From positions 1 to 33,742 of the forward strand of contig JAIOPD010000076.1 of assembly GCA_021414115.1 (NCBI GenBank): a stretch of 33,742 bases of DNA, in the 5' to 3' direction. Positions 1 through 8,186 of the stretch are shown piece by piece (the first letter of the stretch is position 1; every line of letters starts with the position of its first letter). Made by a program: the position numbers and the translations under genes. This DNA is from Planctomycetia bacterium (GTDB lineage Bacteria; Planctomycetota; Planctomycetia; Pirellulales; UBA1268). The notes under the pieces are model-generated. The model was not told where the DNA came from and made no database searches. It saw nothing but the letters and a program-made list of their open reading frames with translations.

Positions 1-2
1 TG

Positions 3-2312
3 CTGTTCCTGCAAGACTGGAAATCGTTGCTGCTACCGCTGATCGATGTCGCCGTGTCGCTGGTCGGCACCTTCGCCGTGATGACCGTGCTGGGTTTTTC
101 GCTGAATAACCTGACGCTGTTCGGCCTCGTGCTCGCGATCGGTATTGTGGTCGACGACGCTATCGTCGTGCTCGAAAATATCGAGCGCTGGATCGGCATG
201 GGCTATAAAGTCCGCGAAGCGACCATCCGCGCGATGGACGAAGTCACCGGGCCGATCATCGCGATCACGCTCGTGCTCTGCTCGGTGTTTTTGCCGTCGG
301 CATTCCTCGGCGGCATCAGCGGCCAGTTCTATCGGCAATTCGCGCTCACCATCGCGGCCTCGATGCTCATCTCCGCGACCAACGCGATGACGATGACGCC
401 CGCGCGGGCCGCGTCGGTCTTCAAAGATCCCGAACCGGGCCAAGGGCACGGCCATCATCGCGAAGCGCTGCCCTGGTGGGGCACCGCGCTGCTCACCGGC
501 GCGCTCGTGATCTGGATCGCGGGCATGCTCATTCCCGGCGGCGGCTCGGAACACGGTCACGAACACGAGCCGAGCAGTGCGACCTCGCTGCTCGCCGTGC
601 GGAATATCTTGTTGACGGTGCTGTTCGTCGCCGGCTGCGGCATCGGGCTGTTTGTGTTCAAGCCCGTGAACGATGTGCTGGCCAAATTCTTCGGCGTGTT
701 CAACCGCTGGTTCGACAGCGTGACGAACGGCTTCGGCTCGCTGCTCACACGGATGCTCCGCGTGAGTACGATCGTGATGCTCGTCTACGGCGGAATGTTG
801 TTACTCACGTATGTCGGGCTCACGAGCATTCCCGTCGGCTTCATTCCCAGCCAGGACAAGGGCTACCTGCTGCTCGATCTGCAACTGCCGGACGCGGCTT
901 CGCTGGAACGCACCAGCCAAACGCTGCGGCGCATCGAGAAGATGGCCCTCGAAACGCCCGGCGTGAAGAGCATTCTGACGATTCCCGGCCAATCGTTCGT
1001 CGCCAACGGCGTGAGTTCGAACTTCGGCGCCGCGTACTTGGTGCTCGATCCGTTCCACGATCGCCGCGATCCGTTGCTGGGCGCCGAACAGATCATGGGC
1101 GGACTGCGGCGACGCATGGCGGTGGAAATCGTCGAAGGCCGCGCGCTGCTCTTCGGCGCCCCCGCCGTCGACGGCCTCGGCAACGCGGGCGGTTTCAAAA
1201 TGATGGTGGAAGATCGCGGCGCCCAAGCGCTCGAAACGCTCGCCGCGCAGGCGGACGCCGTCGCGGCCGAAGGCGCCAAGCAGCCCGGCCTGGTCGGCCT
1301 GATGAGCGGCTTCCGCGCGTCCACGCCGCAGCTGTATGTCGATGTCGATCGCACCAAGTGCAAAATGCTGGGCGTCGCGATGAACGACGTCTTCGACACG
1401 CTGCAGGGATACCTCGGCGGATACTACGTGAACGACTTCAACCGGTTCGGCCGCACATGGCAGGTCAATGTGCAGGCCGAGGCCGAGTTCCGTCTCAAAC
1501 CCGAATCAATTCGCGAGTTCAAGGTCCGCAACAAGCAAGGCGAGATGGTGCCGCTCGGCTCCGTGGCCGAGATTCGCGACGACACCGGGCCGATCTTGCT
1601 TACGCGCTACAACATGTATCCGGCCTCGCCGATCAACGGCGGTTCGCTGCCCGGCGTGAGCACGGGCACCGTCATCAGCACCATGAACGAAGTCGCCAAG
1701 CGCCAATTGCCCGCGAACATGAAGGCCGAATGGACCGAGTTGACCTATCTGCAGATGCAGGAAGGCTCGGCGGCGATCTACGCCTTCATCGGCGCCGTGG
1801 TGCTCGTGTTCCTGGTGCTCGCCGCGCAGTACGAAAGCTGGTCGATGCCGTTCGCCGTGGTGCTCGTGGTGCCGATGTGCTTGCTCTCCGCGTGTATCGG
1901 CATCTACTTGGGACGGATGGATCTCAACATCTTCGTGCAGGTGGGCTTCATCGTGCTCGTGGGCCTCGCCAGCAAAAACGCGATTCTGGTCGTCGAGTTC
2001 GCGCGCCAATTGCAGAACGAAGGCAAGTCGGCCACCGAGGCCGCGATTGAATCCGCGAAGACGCGTCTGCGGCCGATCGTGATGACGTCGTTCGCGTTCG
2101 TCCTGGGCGTGTTCCCGCTGGTGATCGGCGTCGGCGCCGGAGCGGAAATGCGGCGCACGCTGGGCACCGCGGTCTTCTCGGGCATGCTCGGCGTGACGTT
2201 CTTCGGCGTGTTTCTCACGCCCGTGTTCTACACCGTCATTATGCGGTTGAGCGGGCAGGATAAGGCGACGGCGAAACCGCCCGACGCGCCGGCCGACAGC
2301 GCAAGCAAGTGA
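3..2312 (+). CDS. HAE1-family RND multidrug efflux permease, 5'-truncated by window edge
   Basis: Inner-membrane proton-driven drug/solute exporter of the AcrB/MexB type. The reading frame is open from base 3 (LFLQDWKSLLLPLIDVAVSL), typical of the segment before TM2-TM3 of HAE1 pumps, so roughly the first 300 residues lie upstream of the window. About 769 residues remain. The TM4 proton-relay motif is visible as GIVVDDAIVVLENIER. The second-half start is marked by IPVGFIPSQDKGYL, and the last TM bundle carries GLASKNAILVVEFA. Between TM6 and the second repeat there is an additional segment of about 90 residues with two hydrophobic stretches and two His-rich patches (GHGHHRE and EHGHEHE). The adaptor and outer-membrane partner are not in the window. 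The next gene is convergent. Family certain; substrate unknown. Confidence 0.93.
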   Translation: MFLQDWKSLLLPLIDVAVSLVGTFAVMTVLGFSLNNLTLFGLVLAIGIVVDDAIVVLENIERWIGMGYKVREATIRAMDEVTGPIIAITLVLCSVFLPSAFLGGISGQFYRQFALTIAASMLISATNAMTMTPARAASVFKDPEPGQGHGHHREALPWWGTALLTGALVIWIAGMLIPGGGSEHGHEHEPSSATSLLAVRNILLTVLFVAGCGIGLFVFKPVNDVLAKFFGVFNRWFDSVTNGFGSLLTRMLRVSTIVMLVYGGMLLLTYVGLTSIPVGFIPSQDKGYLLLDLQLPDAASLERTSQTLRRIEKMALETPGVKSILTIPGQSFVANGVSSNFGAAYLVLDPFHDRRDPLLGAEQIMGGLRRRMAVEIVEGRALLFGAPAVDGLGNAGGFKMMVEDRGAQALETLAAQADAVAAEGAKQPGLVGLMSGFRASTPQLYVDVDRTKCKMLGVAMNDVFDTLQGYLGGYYVNDFNRFGRTWQVNVQAEAEFRLKPESIREFKVRNKQGEMVPLGSVAEIRDDTGPILLTRYNMYPASPINGGSLPGVSTGTVISTMNEVAKRQLPANMKAEWTELTYLQMQEGSAAIYAFIGAVVLVFLVLAAQYESWSMPFAVVLVVPMCLLSACIGIYLGRMDLNIFVQVGFIVLVGLASKNAILVVEFARQLQNEGKSATEAAIESAKTRLRPIVMTSFAFVLGVFPLVIGVGAGAEMRRTLGTAVFSGMLGVTFFGVFLTPVFYTVIMRLSGQDKATAKPPDAPADSASK

Positions 2313-2343
2313 ACCCGCTTCGTCGGCCATGATGGTGTTCGGA

Positions 2344-3282
2344 CTAGTCGTCCGCGATATCGCGAGATCGACCGCCCCTGCCCAGCGACTTGGCCGCGAT
2401 GTCTTCCAGACTTAGGCCGAGGTGTTCCTGCGCCGCTTCCTCGCCCGAATCGTCGCGCCGGGCGTGGCGGATGAAATTCATCAGCGTGACCAGCGGCCGA
2501 CGATCGAACCCCAGCCACCGCGGGCGATAGTCCGACAAGAGCAGCCGCAGCAGGATCTCGGCGAGTTGATACGAGTACTTCTGCACGTCGCCCGGCCGCG
2601 AAAATCCTTCGCCGGACCAAAACTCGTCCAGGCCGTTGTCTCGCCAGTACGCCTTCTGCTCCGCGACTTCCTTCGCCTCGAGCAAAAACGGCTTGCCCGC
2701 CAGATCGTGCTCGAAGAGTTGCGTCAGGCCTTCTTCCAGCCACAACGGCATTTCAAAATGCTCGATGGCCGCGTGCGTGAGTTCGTGGGCGCACACTTGA
2801 AAAATATCCGCGTTCCGCAATTGCTGAATCACCACATGCGAATAACGGGTGCGAATGTGCATGCCGCCCGAACCGCCGTATTCGCCGTCGCCGTGATAGT
2901 CGTCGACGTGCGCGTAATACGCATCGCGGCCGGTGAAGACGAAAATCACCGTCTTGCCCGGCGTGTTGAACTTCGCCAAGCCGGGCAGGTTGTGGATGAG
3001 CTGTGCGCGACATTCCTCCGCGAATCGTCCCAGCGACTTGAGCGGCGTCTCCTCGGGCAGGCCGAACAGCAGGAAGTGAGGCGTCTCCAACACCTCGTAC
3101 CGATTGTCGAATTGATCGTTGGTGAGATCGAACCACTGCAGCGCGAACTCCGTCCAGACTTCATACCGATCGTCGGGCGGCACGTAGAGCTTCACCCATT
3201 CGCCCACGCGATCCCAATCGGGAACGGGCAGGCCGACGTCGGAGTGCAGGAAGTCGCGCAGTTCGGGATCGTAGGACGACAT
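2344..3282 (-). CDS. Putative zinc metallopeptidase (HExxH, gluzincin/MA-like)
   Basis: Protein of 312 residues counted from the ATG at 3282 (MSSYDPELRD). An in-frame start 34 codons earlier would run through the hairpin repeat and is not favoured. The zinc motif HELTH is at about residues 166-170, followed by WLEEGL at about 181-186, giving the HExxH...E layout of gluzincin-type peptidases (peptidase MA-like family). The N-terminal half has no family I recognise. No signal peptide is evident, so it is probably cytoplasmic. Many planctomycete proteins of this kind are annotated DUF1570-like or hypothetical. The protein is convergent with the RND gene, with only 31 nt between them. Catalytic class is supported by the motif; substrate is unknown. 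Confidence 0.8.
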   Translation of the reverse strand: MSSYDPELRDFLHSDVGLPVPDWDRVGEWVKLYVPPDDRYEVWTEFALQWFDLTNDQFDNRYEVLETPHFLLFGLPEETPLKSLGRFAEECRAQLIHNLPGLAKFNTPGKTVIFVFTGRDAYYAHVDDYHGDGEYGGSGGMHIRTRYSHVVIQQLRNADIFQVCAHELTHAAIEHFEMPLWLEEGLTQLFEHDLAGKPFLLEAKEVAEQKAYWRDNGLDEFWSGEGFSRPGDVQKYSYQLAEILLRLLLSDYRPRWLGFDRRPLVTLMNFIRHARRDDSGEEAAQEHLGLSLEDIAAKSLGRGGRSRDIADD

Positions 3283-3304
3283 GGCGGCTGATTTTATCGC
3301 GGAT

Positions 3305-3340
3305 GTAGGCCGGAACAAGCGTCCTCGCGCAGTTCCGGCA
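3305..3340. repeat. Hairpin repeat family C, left copy
   Basis: A 36-bp element with a perfect 8-bp internal stem (GCCGGAAC and GTTCCGGC). It recurs in inverted orientation at 3669-3705. It lies just upstream of the peptidase gene start and upstream of the small ORF at 3444. The role is unknown; such short dispersed palindromes are often REP-like. Confidence 0.7.
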
Positions 3341-3372
3341 GCGGCGCTACGATACGTGAACGAGCTGTGTGA

Positions 3373-3399
3373 TTGTTGTGTCACTCTCGTTGTTAATAT
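3373..3399 (+). promoter_or_regulatory. Possible sigma70-type promoter for the 68-aa ORF
   Basis: TTGTTG at 3373-3378 and TAATAT at 3394-3399 with a 15-bp spacer. The spacer is short, but the -10 is close to consensus and stands out in a GC-rich region. It lies 45 nt before the ATG at 3444. Inference only. Confidence 0.35.
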
Positions 3400-3443
3400 G
3401 TACCGACACCTCCCAACAGCGACGATCTATCGGAATCGAACCC

Positions 3444-3650
3444 ATGCGATTTGTGAGATACAACGGGCAGGTCGCCGCCGTCGTCAGACGCGGAACTGAG
3501 CTCACCGCCGAGAATCCGGGGAGCGACTTGGACGAACACCTGGGGTTGTGGTTCGGGCGCGAAGACGGCAACGGCAACCCGATCGTGCTCACGATCCCGG
3601 CCGAGTGCGTCGACGCCTGCGAGACATTGACGCCGACGTATCAGCATTGA
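3444..3650 (+). CDS. Small protein of unknown function (68 aa)
   Basis: Short ORF beginning MRFVRYNGQVAAVV and ending TLTPTYQH. I do not recognise the family. The protein is soluble-looking, acidic overall (ENPGSDLDEHLGLWFGRED) and has no membrane segment or signal peptide. The start at 3444 is preferred over in-frame codons further upstream because a candidate promoter -10 lies at 3394-3399. The ORF sits between two inverted copies of the same hairpin repeat. It could be a genuine orphan gene, or chance coding within a repeat-flanked segment. Confidence 0.5.
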   Translation: MRFVRYNGQVAAVVRRGTELTAENPGSDLDEHLGLWFGREDGNGNPIVLTIPAECVDACETLTPTYQH

Positions 3651-3668
3651 AGCGGTCAATCCAAGCAC

Positions 3669-3705
3669 TGCCGGAACTGCGCCGCGGCGGCTTGTTCCGG
3701 CCTAC
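3669..3705. repeat. Hairpin repeat family C, right copy (inverted)
   Basis: The reverse complement matches 3305-3340 almost base for base at both ends, with differences confined to the centre and one extra base. It has its own 8-bp stem GCCGGAAC/GTTCCGGC. It lies between two convergent reading frames and touches the stop codon of the NagB/PIG-L gene (3707-3709), so it may double as a bidirectional terminator. Confidence 0.72.
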
Positions 3706-3706
3706 C

Positions 3707-5623
3707 TTAGATCGGCACCCCGTTCCACCGCACAAACGCTTCCATCGCGTAATACTCCGGCAGGCCCACGCGGTTATAGCGATCCGCCGTGCCCTTGTTG
3801 CGATCTTCGGCGCGTTGCCAAAATTCGCGGGGATCGCTGCCGGGGAAGAGAGCTTCGTCCTTTTGACTTTCGTGCATGAAGATCGCCTTCCGCTTGCGGG
3901 CCAGGTCGCCTGGGCTCAGCGGGACGGCGATTTCGATGTCGTGCAGTTCGTATTCCTGCCAGGCGCCGCGGTAGAGCAAAGTATCCGGCACCTTGCCGCC
4001 TTCGGCCTCGATCCGCTTCACCGCGCGGAAGATCGCTTGCGCGCACACGCGGTGCGTGCCGTGCGGATCGGACAGATCGCCCGCGACATAGATCTGGTGC
4101 GGATCGACCTTTTTGATCAGGTCGTAGATGATCTGCACATCGTCGTCGCTGATCGGTTTTTTCGCGATCGTGCCCGTGCGATAGAACGGCAGGTCGAGGA
4201 AGTGCAGATGTTCTTCTTTGCAGCCGGCCTTAAAGGCGCCGAACTTGGCTTCGCTCCAGCGAATCAGGCCTTTGATCTTCAACGTTTCTTCGATGTCCGA
4301 CTGCCCCGGCTGTTTGTTGCGGAGCGATTCGAGCACGGCCGCTAAGACCGCTCGCGAGCGTTCGTTCTCGATGCCGAACATGCGGTTGTATTCGGTCGCG
4401 AAGTCGGCCACGCGGGCCGCGTCGTGATCGAAGACGGCGATGTTGCCGCTGGTCATGTACGCGATGTGCGTCTCGTGGCCGTCCTCAACGAGGCGAATCA
4501 GCGTGCCGCCCATGCTGATCACATCGTCATCGGGATGCGGGCTGAAGCAGATGACCCGCTTCGCCTCCGTGCCGGCCGGATGATACTCGATCGTCTGCAT
4601 CATCCACTGGAACACGCGATTGGCGATCTTTTGGGCCGGGCCGTGATGCCGCAGCAGTTGATGCAGGTTGTGATCGCGGAAGTCTTGGTCGTCGAGCTTG
4701 AGAAACGCCTTGTTCGTCTTCTCGCACAGCCAAATGACCGCCCGCTTGATCAGCATGTCGGTCCACTCGATGTTGCCCAGCGCCCACGGCGTGACCGACG
4801 CGGTGAGGTCCTTGCCGGCGGCCGCATCGACCAGGACGGTCGCGTCCGCGTGTTCCTGCAGCCAACTCGCGGGCACGCGGGGCGTCATCGGGCCTTCCGT
4901 CATTTCCTTGATGACCTTGGACTTGTGTTCGCCGAGCGCGATGAGCAGAATCTTTCGCGCGCCGAGGATGGTGCCCATGCCCATCGTGATCGCCTGCGTC
5001 GGCACGTTCCATTCGCCGAAGAAATCGCTGGCGGCGTCGGACCTGGTCACGCTGTCGAGCGTGATCAGCCGCGTGCGACTCTCGACGGTGCTGCCCGGCT
5101 CGTTGAAGCCGATGTGGCCCGTTCGGCCGATGCCAAGGATCTGCAGGTCGATGCCCCCCGCCTCGCGAATCTTCTCCTCGTAGGCCGCGCAGGCCGCCGG
5201 GATCTTCTCGCGGGCCAGCGTGCCGTCGGGAATATGGATCGATTCCGCCGGAATGTCGAGGTGGTCGAAGAGGTGCTCCCGCATGAAGCGATGGTAGCTC
5301 TGCAACGCATCGGTCGGCATCGGCCAGTATTCGTCGAGGTTGAACGTCACGACCGTCTTGAACGTCACCCCCTCCTCGCGATGCAGCCGAATCAGCTCGT
5401 CGTAGACGCCGACGGGCGTGCTGCCGGTGGCGAGACCGAGCACCGTCTGCTTGCCGGCAGCGGCCCGCTGTGTGACCAGGTCCGCGATCTCGCGGGCCAC
5501 CGCGCGACTGGCATCGCCGGGCTGGTCATAGACCGTGACCGGCAGCCGCTCGACCGTGGTGATGTGCGGCAACGGGCCGCGGTAGATCGGCGACGAGGCC
5601 ACGGCTTTCGACGAGGTGGGCAT
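3707..5623 (-). CDS. nagB: Glucosamine-6-phosphate deaminase-like / PIG-L (LmbE) deacetylase fusion
   Basis: Fusion of 638 residues. Residues about 25-290 are a NagB/RpiA-fold sugar-phosphate isomerase domain with NLDEY at 95-99 (Asp97 matches E. coli Asp72) and GRTGHIGFNEP around 166-176 (His170 and Glu175 match His143 and Glu148). The position of catalytic Asp141 is Thr168. Residues about 355-560 are a PIG-L/LmbE zinc deacetylase domain with HPDDD at 363-367 and DPHGTH at 519-524. Both domains act on amino sugars, so de-N-acetylation plus deamination of GlcNAc derivatives is a reasonable inference. The start is fixed by AAAGGAG upstream of ATG 5623; a longer frame reaching 5776 overlaps the upstream gene and is rejected. 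It follows the Gfo/Idh/MocA gene by 38 nt, so the two are probably co-transcribed. Long NagB-like fusions of this layout occur in Bacteroidetes and Planctomycetes. Confidence 0.9.
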   Translation of the reverse strand: MPTSSKAVASSPIYRGPLPHITTVERLPVTVYDQPGDASRAVAREIADLVTQRAAAGKQTVLGLATGSTPVGVYDELIRLHREEGVTFKTVVTFNLDEYWPMPTDALQSYHRFMREHLFDHLDIPAESIHIPDGTLAREKIPAACAAYEEKIREAGGIDLQILGIGRTGHIGFNEPGSTVESRTRLITLDSVTRSDAASDFFGEWNVPTQAITMGMGTILGARKILLIALGEHKSKVIKEMTEGPMTPRVPASWLQEHADATVLVDAAAGKDLTASVTPWALGNIEWTDMLIKRAVIWLCEKTNKAFLKLDDQDFRDHNLHQLLRHHGPAQKIANRVFQWMMQTIEYHPAGTEAKRVICFSPHPDDDVISMGGTLIRLVEDGHETHIAYMTSGNIAVFDHDAARVADFATEYNRMFGIENERSRAVLAAVLESLRNKQPGQSDIEETLKIKGLIRWSEAKFGAFKAGCKEEHLHFLDLPFYRTGTIAKKPISDDDVQIIYDLIKKVDPHQIYVAGDLSDPHGTHRVCAQAIFRAVKRIEAEGGKVPDTLLYRGAWQEYELHDIEIAVPLSPGDLARKRKAIFMHESQKDEALFPGSDPREFWQRAEDRNKGTADRYNRVGLPEYYAMEAFVRWNGVPI

Positions 5624-5661
5624 CCAGACTCCTTTCACGACACGACGGCGGCGGGCCGACG

Positions 5662-6993
5662 CTAAATAAGTTTCGTCTTCCCGGGGATCGCATGCTGCGG
5701 TTTCGGCAGGGACGACTCCCACGTCAGGTTCTCGGGAAACAGATCGAGTTTCGATTCCTTGGTCGCGAAGTCCCACGTGACCCGTTGGCCGGTGTAGGCC
5801 GCCATCCGGCCCAGCACCGCCACCATCGAGCTGTCGGCCATCTGCCGCAGCTCCACGATCGGCTTGCCAACCCGGATCGAGTCGATCAGGTCCTTGTGCT
5901 CCTGCTTGTAGGCGTCGGCGATGCTGCCCGCCATGTCCCAGGTCTGCTTTCCATCACGGTCCACGATCCGCGATCCGCTGCTCATGGACCCGATGAAACA
6001 GGTGCCCTTCGAGCCGTAGACGACGTTGCTGTTCTCGCTGGCCGCCCCGGGAATCTGCCGGCACTCGAACGACACGATGCGGTTTCCCGGATACTCGTAG
6101 TCGACGCTCACGCTATCCCACATCTCGCTGTCGGCGGGCCGGGTGAACCGTCCTCCCGAACCGAACGCCGACAAGGGATTGCCGCCCATCACCCAGTTCA
6201 TCGTGTCGAGGTTGTGCACCGCCTGTTCGGCGATCTGGTCGCCGCTCAACCAGATAAAGTGCATCCAGTTGTTCATCTGATACTCGGCGTCGCTCATGTC
6301 TTCCTGCCGCGGTCGATACCAGATGCCCGACGAGCAATAGCGGCTGGTCGCGCCGATCACGTCGCCGATCGCACCCTGGCGAATCTGCTCGACGGCGCCG
6401 ATGTAGTTGGCCTGTCGGCGATACTGCGTGCCGCCGACGATGGCCGTGCCCTTCGCCACGGCGGCGTCGTGGGCCTCGAGGCAGATCCGATAGCCGGCCG
6501 GGTCGACGCAGGCCGGCTTCTCGGCGAACACGTGCTTGCCCGCCTCCACCGCGGCACGGACGTAGCGTGGACGAAAACCGGGTGATGTGGTGATCAGCAC
6601 GACGTCGACGGTCGGATCATCGAGCACCCGCTTGAAGCCGTCGAGACCGCTGTACATTCGCGAGTCGTCGATATCCACCTTGCCCGGATGGGCCTCCGAG
6701 ATCGCCCTCCGCATCGTGGCGCACCGCGATTCATAGAGGTCGGCCGCCGCCACGAGTTTGACGCCCTGGTTGATGGTCAGAGAGTCGTTGATCGCCCCGC
6801 TTCCCCGGCCACCACAGCCCACGAGCGCGAGCCGCAACTCCCGCGACTCCTCCGCGGCTGCCAGCGATGAATGCACCATCAGCCCTGCCGCCGCACCGCC
6901 CACCGCCGCAGCCGACACGAAGGATCGGCGGGAGAGGGCCTCGGCAGTCGAAGAACCTGCGATTCGGTCAATCGACCGGAGCGGGGTGGTCAT
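5662..6993 (-). CDS. Gfo/Idh/MocA family oxidoreductase with Tat signal
   Basis: Protein of 443 residues. A twin-arginine signal (LSRRSFVSAAA, Arg22-Arg23, then a hydrophobic stretch to about residue 47) implies export. The Rossmann motif GCGGRGSG at 59-66 binds NAD(P); EKP at 158-160 is the family hallmark; His260 in EQAVHNLDTMNW is in the position of the usual catalytic histidine region. The C-terminal half is the alpha/beta substrate domain. AAGGAG lies 9 nt before the ATG. It heads a minus-strand pair with the NagB/PIG-L fusion and is divergent from an AraC-type regulator, suggesting a sugar or amino-sugar catabolic role. Exact substrate unknown. Confidence 0.93.
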   Translation of the reverse strand: MTTPLRSIDRIAGSSTAEALSRRSFVSAAAVGGAAAGLMVHSSLAAAEESRELRLALVGCGGRGSGAINDSLTINQGVKLVAAADLYESRCATMRRAISEAHPGKVDIDDSRMYSGLDGFKRVLDDPTVDVVLITTSPGFRPRYVRAAVEAGKHVFAEKPACVDPAGYRICLEAHDAAVAKGTAIVGGTQYRRQANYIGAVEQIRQGAIGDVIGATSRYCSSGIWYRPRQEDMSDAEYQMNNWMHFIWLSGDQIAEQAVHNLDTMNWVMGGNPLSAFGSGGRFTRPADSEMWDSVSVDYEYPGNRIVSFECRQIPGAASENSNVVYGSKGTCFIGSMSSGSRIVDRDGKQTWDMAGSIADAYKQEHKDLIDSIRVGKPIVELRQMADSSMVAVLGRMAAYTGQRVTWDFATKESKLDLFPENLTWESSLPKPQHAIPGKTKLI

Positions 6994-7158
6994 GCGTGAG
7001 GGCTCCTTGTGAGTCTGACGAGTGTGTGGGGGGCCGCCGGAACCCTTTCATAATGCACGGGGCGGATTTGCGAACAGCATGCCCAAAAGTGCAGAATGAT
7101 GTCTATTTATACCACCTGCATCAACTGCCACCGTCGGTCCGTCGAGGGTGATGACGTC

Positions 7159-7187
7159 GAAAAAACGTGTGATGGAACGCATTTTTC
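7159..7187. promoter_or_regulatory. Imperfect inverted repeat in divergent intergenic region (possible operator)
   Basis: GAAAAAACG at 7159-7167 faces CGCATTTTTC at 7178-7187. This is an AT-rich dyad in a 227-bp gap between the Gfo/Idh/MocA gene and the araC-type gene, located 34 bp before the latter's start. Position and symmetry fit a regulator-binding site. No binding evidence; inference. Confidence 0.3.
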
Positions 7188-7220
7188 ACTGAAGTATGGT
7201 TCGCGTAGGCTCCCTCTATC

Positions 7221-8153
7221 ATGGCTAAAAGTTCCACGCCCCGGGACCGCGAATATTACCGCTACCTCGCGGTCAGCCCCACTGATCGGACCTGGGGCCT
7301 CAGCGTTACGGGCGCAGGCTATCAGCCGGCCCAGCCGGGAAGCGACGTGCTGCCGCCTCGGCGGCATCCCCCGGGCCACTTTTACCTCTGGGACGCGGGT
7401 CGCGTGCTGAGCGAATACGCCGTCGTGTACGTCACCCACGGCGCGGGGGAGTTTGATTCCCACGGCACCGGACCGATCGGACTCACGGCGGGGGATGCGC
7501 TGGTGCTCTTTCCCGGCGTGTGGCACCGGTATCGGCCCCGCAAGAAGACCGGGTGGGGCATCCACTGGGTGCATTTTCAGGGCGACACGGCCGACCGCCT
7601 CCGTGCCGACGGCGTGCTCAAGCCCGATCGGGCCGTGCTGCGGATCGGCCTCGAACCGTTGATCCTCCGGGCTTTCAGAGACGTGCTCGACGTGCTCCGC
7701 GCCGAACCGGCCGGCTTCGTGCAGATCGCCGCGGCCAAGACGCTCGAGATTGTCGCCCGGTTCGCCGGGGCGGCGTCTGCGGAAAGATCCGTGCCGCGGC
7801 TCCAGGAGGTGGTCAGTCGGGCGCGGCTGCGGCTGGAAGAGGATCCGGGCGGGCTTCCGGTCGTCGACGAGATGATCGAGGAGTTCGACGTCAGTCGCAC
7901 CCACTTTTTTCGTATCTTCAAGGAACAGACCGGGCAGAGCCCCTATAAGTATCACCTCCAACTCAAGATCCGCCGCGCCGGCGAGATGCTGCGCGACTCG
8001 AACCTGACGGTGAAGCAGATCTCGATCGCGCTAGGCTTTCGCAATCCCTACCACTTCTCGAAACTCTTCCGGACGAAGACGGGCACGTCGCCCCGCGAAT
8101 ACCGTCATCATTGGCAGGCGATGGCCACCGGCGAGGACGCGAGCGGTGGTTGA
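7221..8153 (+). CDS. AraC/XylS family transcriptional regulator
   Basis: Protein of 310 residues. Residues about 40-125 form the cupin-like ligand-binding domain (GLTAGDALVLFPGVWHRYRP is the classic AraC cupin signature). Residues about 205-300 carry two helix-turn-helix motifs: VVDEMIEEFDVSRTHFFRIF, then VKQISIALGFRNPYHFSKLF with the terminal SPREYR. The gene is divergent from the Gfo/Idh/MocA gene and its NagB/PIG-L partner, and probably responds to a sugar to control them (inference from layout). The threonine-aldolase-like gene starts 33 nt downstream on the same strand. No clear Shine-Dalgarno precedes the ATG. Confidence 0.93.
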   Translation: MAKSSTPRDREYYRYLAVSPTDRTWGLSVTGAGYQPAQPGSDVLPPRRHPPGHFYLWDAGRVLSEYAVVYVTHGAGEFDSHGTGPIGLTAGDALVLFPGVWHRYRPRKKTGWGIHWVHFQGDTADRLRADGVLKPDRAVLRIGLEPLILRAFRDVLDVLRAEPAGFVQIAAAKTLEIVARFAGAASAERSVPRLQEVVSRARLRLEEDPGGLPVVDEMIEEFDVSRTHFFRIFKEQTGQSPYKYHLQLKIRRAGEMLRDSNLTVKQISIALGFRNPYHFSKLFRTKTGTSPREYRHHWQAMATGEDASGG

Positions 8154-8186
8154 CCGTCGGATCAGGACGCACACAGAGGAATCCCC

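Noticed and set aside
476-2050. 524-codon plus-strand frame inside the RND gene
   Set aside because: Out-of-phase translation of the RND pump; extremely Arg-rich and without family features.
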